From: Cruorifilaria tuberocauda
Lineage: Eukaryota > Nematoda > Chromadorea > Rhabditida > Onchocercidae
Direction of reading: 5' to 3'
DNA length: 17,969 nucleotides
Assembly (NCBI GenBank): GCA_013365365.1
Contig: JABVXU010000855.1
Coordinates: forward strand, 1-17,969
The notes under the pieces are model-generated. The model worked only from the letters and a program-made list of their open reading frames with translations. It searched no databases and was not told where the DNA came from. Within the stretch, counting starts at the first letter, position 1; each line of letters starts with the position of its first letter. A program made the translations under genes and the position numbers. Below, piece by piece: positions 16,742 through 17,969 of the stretch.

Positions 16742-16742
16742 T

Positions 16743-17969
16743 ATTGTCGAGAAAAACGAGAAAAATATTCCATCTATTTCTGTATATTAATTTTTTCATT
16801 AAATTTGACAAAAATTTATAAGAAAAAATTTTAATTTACAGATAAGTAATTAAAAGCTTTTAAAATTAAACTAAAAATAATTAACTTTATATTCGATAGA
16901 TTTTTTTTCAACAATACTTATCATAAAACTTATCATGGCATAAAAAATTTTTTTTTCAAAAATGGAAGAAAAAAATTTTTTAAAAAATTAGATCAAAAAT
17001 ATCTATTCATTTAGCATATAAGCATATTAAGCATAAAGTACATAAACAAAAAATATAGCAAAAAGTAAGAGTAAATTTTTATTCATTTTTGATTTATACT
17101 AAAATTTTATTTGAAAAACTGAAAAGCAATGAAAGTAATCAATCGATAATAAAGCATTTTCCATTCTTAGCAATTAATGAATGTCATCATTGATCAATAA
17201 GTAAGTAATTTGAACGACAAATTATGCTTTCATCTTTCAAATGAGCCTTAATGGCTCATTGAATAATTGCTATCATTACGATTATCATCGTTATCATTAT
17301 CATTATCAAGAATTATTAGGGTCATTATTCATCGATTTGCTAAAAAGTTCAACGAAATTATTCCGAACATGCTATTACATGAATATTATAAACAATGAAT
17401 CATGATTACTATTATTATTATTATTACTATTGTTATTACTATTATGGTTAGTTAGAATTAATATGTTTGCACTATCAAATTATCCATTATCATCAACATT
17501 TTAGTAATAATAAATTATCATTACTTTCGCATAATTATCACTTAAAAATTACTCTCTGATTGCAATTACTCATTATTTTATTCAATGTTACGAGTAATTT
17601 CCCATAATAATTTGCGATATTTTAATAATATACTAAAAATGGAAAATTTATAGCAAATAATTTTGTCATTAATCATTTGCAAAAGAGTTATGAAATTGAC
17701 AACTGCTACAAATTGTATGGATAATTCAAAATTGATGAAATTTATCTTATTGAATCATGCCTAGAATGGCTAAATGATTAAGCTTAAAGAGTAAAATTTT
17801 CCAAATGAGCTTGAGCAAATTTAATATCATGCTTTTTTTTTTCATTCTAATATAACATCTTTTTTTCTTTTTAACTTTTTTCATTTAGCTATAAATTCAT
17901 CATTTTGATATGAATATGGAATGATAGATGATTAAGAAGAGTGATAATGAAATTTTCCAGCAATATTTT
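16743..17969. other. A+T-rich right flank with microsatellites and one GC-containing hairpin
   Basis: No gene supported. AATGAGCC-TTAAT-GGCTCATT (17240-17260) is an 8-base stem with a 5-base loop and unusual GC content. (ATT)-type runs occupy 17407-17446 and a GTTATCATTATC-type run 17271-17308. Poly-A/T runs lie at 16945-16990. Short open frames with TTTTAG-type acceptors (for example near 17504) are too brief to call. Confidence 0.5.

Noticed and set aside
1..17969. tRNA, rRNA, spliced-leader RNA, CRISPR array, transposase or reverse-transcriptase remnants
   Set aside because: No conserved stems or sequence blocks of these kinds were recognised by eye. A covariance-model and profile search could still find a diverged one.

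Overview
The window is about 18 kb of extremely A+T-rich DNA, by eye well over 70% A+T. It is full of homopolymer runs, short hairpins and small degenerate tandem repeats. There are no prokaryotic features: no ribosome-binding-site-led operons, no long ORFs and no CRISPR array. I also recognise no tRNA, rRNA or spliced-leader RNA gene. What coding signal exists looks like short spliced exons, with TTTTAG/TTTCAG acceptors and (C)AG|GT donors. That style, plus the composition, suggests a nematode nuclear chromosome, perhaps filarial. This is inference, and other A+T-rich eukaryotes are not excluded.

Region by region. The left end (1-717) has a heat-shock-element-like site and a 107-codon open stretch, modelled as the last two exons of a plus-strand gene entering from the left. 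The 718-3600 stretch is mostly non-genic. It holds a diverged direct duplication (1965-2073 and 2624-2722) around a candidate exon, possibly frameshifted, at 2159-2411. The 3481-7400 stretch is minisatellites, an isolated 95-bp inverted-repeat element (4521-4615) and poly-T/poly-A DNA. At 7262-7409 a long polypyrimidine tract ends in CAG just before a short open frame. A two-exon micro-gene can be modelled at 8258-8617. The 8618-11545 stretch is repeats and low-complexity DNA. At 11546-11752 a CpG-rich island is open for 68 codons. The 11753-15116 stretch is repeats plus a four-fold RCGTG cluster near 13.7 kb.

The best single coding candidate is at 15384-15523. It has an ATG in good context, 46 codons of clearly richer composition and a CAG|GTAA donor. 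A good acceptor 58 bases downstream gives a phase-compatible short terminal exon. About 255 bases upstream of this ATG lies a second perfect three-unit heat-shock-element-like site. The rest of the window (15.6-18 kb) is tandem repeats, a second copy of a dispersed repeat seen at 14.2 kb, and a recurring 20-base hairpin.

No protein here could be assigned to a family, and none of the gene models is more than moderately supported. In DNA this A+T-rich, open frames of 60-80 codons are expected by chance. I see no multi-gene system. The notable content is cis-element clusters and repeat families, especially three clusters of the heptamer TACCGTA and the AATGATAA-TTTG-TTATCATT hairpin family.
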